Below the pieces are notes generated by a model that saw only the letters and a program-made list of their open reading frames with translations, had not been told where the DNA came from and did no database searches. Below are positions 6,294 to 8,361 of a DNA stretch of 8,361 nucleotides, piece after piece. Within the stretch, counting starts at the first letter, position 1. Each line of letters begins with the position of its first letter. This DNA comes from Pirellulales bacterium (lineage in GTDB: Bacteria; Planctomycetota; Planctomycetia; Pirellulales; Thermoguttaceae), in the NCBI GenBank assembly GCA_030617125.1, contig JAUWWA010000059.1:1-8361 (forward strand), written 5' to 3'. Position numbers and translations under genes: made by a program.

Positions 6294-7505
6294 GTGCAGT
6301 TCAAGAGTATCACTACCGAGGGGCAGTTGCGGCAGTACTGTCGAGAACTCGTCGAGTGTCAGTCGATCGCCTTCGATACTGAATTTGTCTCAGAGTACAC
6401 GTACCGGCCCCTACTGTGCCTGATCCAGGTGGCCGCCGACGGCGAGTTGGCGGTGATCGACGCTATGGCCGTGGACGATCTGACGCCCTTCTGGGAAGCC
6501 ATTGCCGCGGAAGGGCACGAAACGATCGTCCATGCCGGACGCGTCGAGATCGAGTTCTGCCTGGAGGCGATCGGGCGCTGCCCGAGCAGGCTCTTCGACG
6601 TGCAACTGGCTGCCGGGTTCGCCGGCCTCGAATATCCGGCGGCCTATTCCACGTTGATCGAGAAGCTGCTGGGCGAGAAGTTGCAGAAGTACGAAACGCG
6701 AACGGACTGGCGCCGCCGACCACTTTCACAGCGGCAAATCCACTACGCTTTAGACGATGTCCGCTATCTGCACGCGATTCACGACGTGGTGTACGCGAGA
6801 CTCGTACCATCCGGCCGGCTGAAGTGGTTCAACGAGGAGACGGCCGCACGCGAATGCGAGATCGAGCGCGCCCGGTCGCGTGATCGATGGCAGCGGGTAT
6901 CCGGCATTACCGGTTTGAGTGGCAAGACGCTGGCGATCGTCCGCGAACTGTTCCATTGGCGCGAAGCCGAAGCGAAGCGTCGCGACAAGCCGGTCCGACG
7001 CGTATTGCGCGACGACCTGATTGTCGAGCTGGCCCGGCGCGGTACCGCCGACGTGAAGCGGATCCGCGCGGTCCGCGGGCTGGAGCGCGGCGATCTACGG
7101 CGCCGGCTCGACGATATCGCCGCCTGCATCCAACGAGCACTCGACCTGCCGGAGACGGAGTATCCCACGGTCGTCCGCCGTGCTCGTTCGGAGAAGCTTT
7201 CCGTGCTGGCACAGTTCCTTTTCACGGCGTTGGGCAGCAAGTGTCGGCAGTCTCAACTTGCCCCGAGCCTCGTCGGCGGCCCCAACGATATCCGCGAACT
7301 GCTCGCCTACCGCACGGCGCGCCATGACGCCGGAGACCGCACTCCCAAGCTGGCCGAGGGCTGGCGAGCAGAGTTCGTCGGCCGGTCGTTCGACGAATTG
7401 TTGGCCGGCAAGATGGCGATCCGCATCGCCGACCCGGCCTCCGACTGCCCGCTGGTTTTTGAGGCGTGGGGGACGAAAGAGGAATGCGAAGGAGAAACAC
7501 GATGA
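6294..7505 (+). CDS. rnd: Ribonuclease D, DEDDy 3'-5' exonuclease with HRDC domain (403 aa)
   Basis: A cytoplasmic 3'-5' exoribonuclease that trims tRNA precursors and other small RNAs using two metal ions. The catalytic domain spans about 1-175. Exo I is FDTEF with Asp28 and Glu30. Exo III is YALDDVRYL with Tyr151 and Asp155. The hallmark TDWRRRPLS stretch is at 137-145. Exo II is HAGRVEIEFCL (80-90), where the usual Asp85 is Glu85. All these positions coincide with E. coli RNase D numbering as I recall it. An HRDC-type helical domain follows at about 200-283, then a C-terminal region of about 120 residues. GTG start with AAGGGAG upstream. Length is close to E. coli RNase D (about 375). It may have its own promoter or be read through from the stress protein gene 91 bases upstream; I see no strong promoter in the gap. 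Confidence 0.95.
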   Translation: MQFKSITTEGQLRQYCRELVECQSIAFDTEFVSEYTYRPLLCLIQVAADGELAVIDAMAVDDLTPFWEAIAAEGHETIVHAGRVEIEFCLEAIGRCPSRLFDVQLAAGFAGLEYPAAYSTLIEKLLGEKLQKYETRTDWRRRPLSQRQIHYALDDVRYLHAIHDVVYARLVPSGRLKWFNEETAARECEIERARSRDRWQRVSGITGLSGKTLAIVRELFHWREAEAKRRDKPVRRVLRDDLIVELARRGTADVKRIRAVRGLERGDLRRRLDDIAACIQRALDLPETEYPTVVRRARSEKLSVLAQFLFTALGSKCRQSQLAPSLVGGPNDIRELLAYRTARHDAGDRTPKLAEGWRAEFVGRSFDELLAGKMAIRIADPASDCPLVFEAWGTKEECEGETR

Positions 7506-7634
7506 CAACGAGTGGGCGAGCTTGGCGCCAAGCCTCGCACAGATCGTGCTGGTGAGCAATCCGCCACCGATCCCGAGCAACCCCGCCCACAATCCGGCGA
7601 CGGCCCCCAGGGCGAGATACAACCGAATGGTCAT
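7503..7634 (-). pseudogene. Possible 5' remnant of a TauE/SafE-type permease gene
   Basis: A frame opens with ATG at 7634, two bases after the stop of the upstream minus-strand gene (7639-7637), so it is positioned for translational coupling; no Shine-Dalgarno is visible. The first residues form one membrane helix with LALGAVAGLWAGLLGIGGGL. This matches the start of TauE/SafE (DUF81) permeases, which normally have about 250 residues and seven or eight helices. After about 43 codons the frame runs into the 3' end of rnd on the opposite strand and loses all membrane character, although it stays open to 7095. I read it as a degraded 5' fragment. The interval shown stops where rnd begins. A genuine one-helix small protein is the alternative. 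Confidence 0.35.
7520..7533. terminator. Perfect palindrome between convergent genes, possible bidirectional terminator stem
   Basis: GCTTGGCGCCAAGC is a 14-base perfect palindrome starting 14 bases after the rnd stop, and it can extend through CGAG/CTCG with a bulge. It lies where convergent transcripts of rnd and the minus-strand gene would meet. No T-run follows on either strand, so intrinsic termination is uncertain. It is also inside the TauE-like remnant. Confidence 0.35.
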
Positions 7635-7636
7635 AG

Positions 7637-8361
7637 CTATTTGTTTGGACGCGGCGGCTCGGGTAGTTCGTCCGGCGCGGCATGGCCGGCATGAATCACG
7701 CCCCGCGAACGACCGGGCGATTCGTCCTGCTCGGTTGTTTGAAGCTCTTGGCGGCGAGCGGGCTTCGACGGTTCGGCATGCTCGGCGAGCAACTCCTTCG
7801 GCTCGGTAAAAAAGGCCTGCTGGGTAACCGAGATTTCACTCGGCTTGGCCTGCTCCTTCTTCTTGCGAGGCTGGAGCAGTGGGATTCTGATTTTTTTGCC
7901 GGCGAAGTTCGTGCCGTCGTAGATGCTACCACGTTGGAACGGCCCGGCGCCCAAGACCCAAATGTCTTTGGCGGTGCTTTCAATCGGCACCACGCCCGAT
8001 TGCCACACAGGGCGACCCGTCCGGCGATTGTAGGCGAACACGGCGATCTTCGCCACCGCCCGCTGCTCGGTCTTTGTGGCCAAGGGCAACTCGGGGATAC
8101 TCGAGGGGACGCCAGGCACGGGTATCACTTGCGGGACATTCGTGGCCGGCACGCCGAACAGCAATTCGCGGCGGTCCGTCCCAACCACGCCGGTGCGGAC
8201 CTCGACGATGTAGTCCGCTTCATCGCGCTTATCCATCAAGATACAGCCGCCGGCCAGCATGTGCTGTCGCAACGAACTGATCAGATAGTTGGCGTCGAGT
8301 GCTGTCTTGATGTAGGTCGAATCGAGAAAGACCCTTTTGCCGGCGACGGCGCGGAAGTCGA
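7637..8361 (-). CDS. Planctomycete-type lipoprotein-like hypothetical protein (DUF6655-like), N-terminus outside the window
   Basis: The frame is open to the right edge, so the true start lies outside; the visible part is about 240 residues. From the edge it reads DFRAVAGKRVFLDSTYIKT, then ISSLRQHMLAGGC, ADYIVEVRTG, LLFGVPATNVP, a proline-rich turn, VAKIAVFAYNRRTGRPVWQSG, and STAKDIWVLGAGPFQRGSI. These stretches resemble a planctomycete family of secreted or lipid-anchored proteins I recall as DUF6655; the assignment is from memory. The last 70 or so residues are charged and low-complexity (Lys/Glu/Pro-rich), typical of a disordered tail. No enzymatic motif is visible and the role is unknown. 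A TTG within the frame (8272) is not a likely start because conserved-looking sequence continues upstream of it. The stop is followed two bases later by the TauE-like ORF. Confidence 0.85.
   Translation of the reverse strand, partial: DFRAVAGKRVFLDSTYIKTALDANYLISSLRQHMLAGGCILMDKRDEADYIVEVRTGVVGTDRRELLFGVPATNVPQVIPVPGVPSSIPELPLATKTEQRAVAKIAVFAYNRRTGRPVWQSGVVPIESTAKDIWVLGAGPFQRGSIYDGTNFAGKKIRIPLLQPRKKKEQAKPSEISVTQQAFFTEPKELLAEHAEPSKPARRQELQTTEQDESPGRSRGVIHAGHAAPDELPEPPRPNK

Noticed and set aside
7095..7502. Continuation of the TauE-like frame antisense to rnd
   Set aside because: It loses all membrane character after the overlap begins and mirrors well-conserved RNase D codons, so it is not counted as coding.

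Overview
The window looks like chromosomal DNA from a planctomycete-type bacterium, probably Pirellulales-like. This is inferred from moderately high G+C, short operons of mixed orientation, and several proteins resembling families I know mainly from planctomycetes: a secreted TolC-like helical protein, a roughly 70-residue 'MGLWDFEP' protein, and a lipoprotein-like 'DUF6655-type' protein. No insertion sequence, phage gene, CRISPR array, rRNA or tRNA was found.

Layout, left to right. (1) Minus strand, 1-602: most of a tRNA-dihydrouridine synthase, cut by the left window edge. (2) Minus strand, 723-2846: a 707-residue exported protein made of two copies of a TolC-like helical unit joined by a proline-rich linker, with a good sigma70-type promoter and operator-like dyad upstream. 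(3) Minus strand, 3076-3291: a 71-residue conserved-looking small protein with a GTG start. (4) 3292-3759: a 468-base divergent intergenic region holding a strong leftward promoter, a possible rightward promoter, and a long imperfect inverted repeat between them. (5) Plus strand, 3760-5343 and 5375-6202: an operon of an NhaD/CitMHS-type sodium:proton antiporter with a His-rich segment, and a tandem universal stress protein. (6) Plus strand, 6294-7505: ribonuclease D with a C-terminal HRDC domain. (7) Minus strand, 7637-8361: a planctomycete-type secreted or lipoprotein-like protein cut by the right edge. It is followed two bases downstream by a short ORF that starts like a TauE/SafE permease but is probably a remnant.

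How the genes relate. The antiporter and stress protein are the only clear functional pair; the USP-type partner probably tunes ion/pH homeostasis. Dihydrouridine synthase and RNase D both act on tRNA but lie far apart in opposite orientations, so I do not link them. I see no convincing novel multi-gene system. The least ordinary points are the duplicated TolC-like protein, the Asp-to-Glu change in RNase D motif Exo II, the divergent promoter region with its long inverted repeat, the inverted repeat linking the end of the 707-residue gene to the dus start, and the TauE-like remnant.
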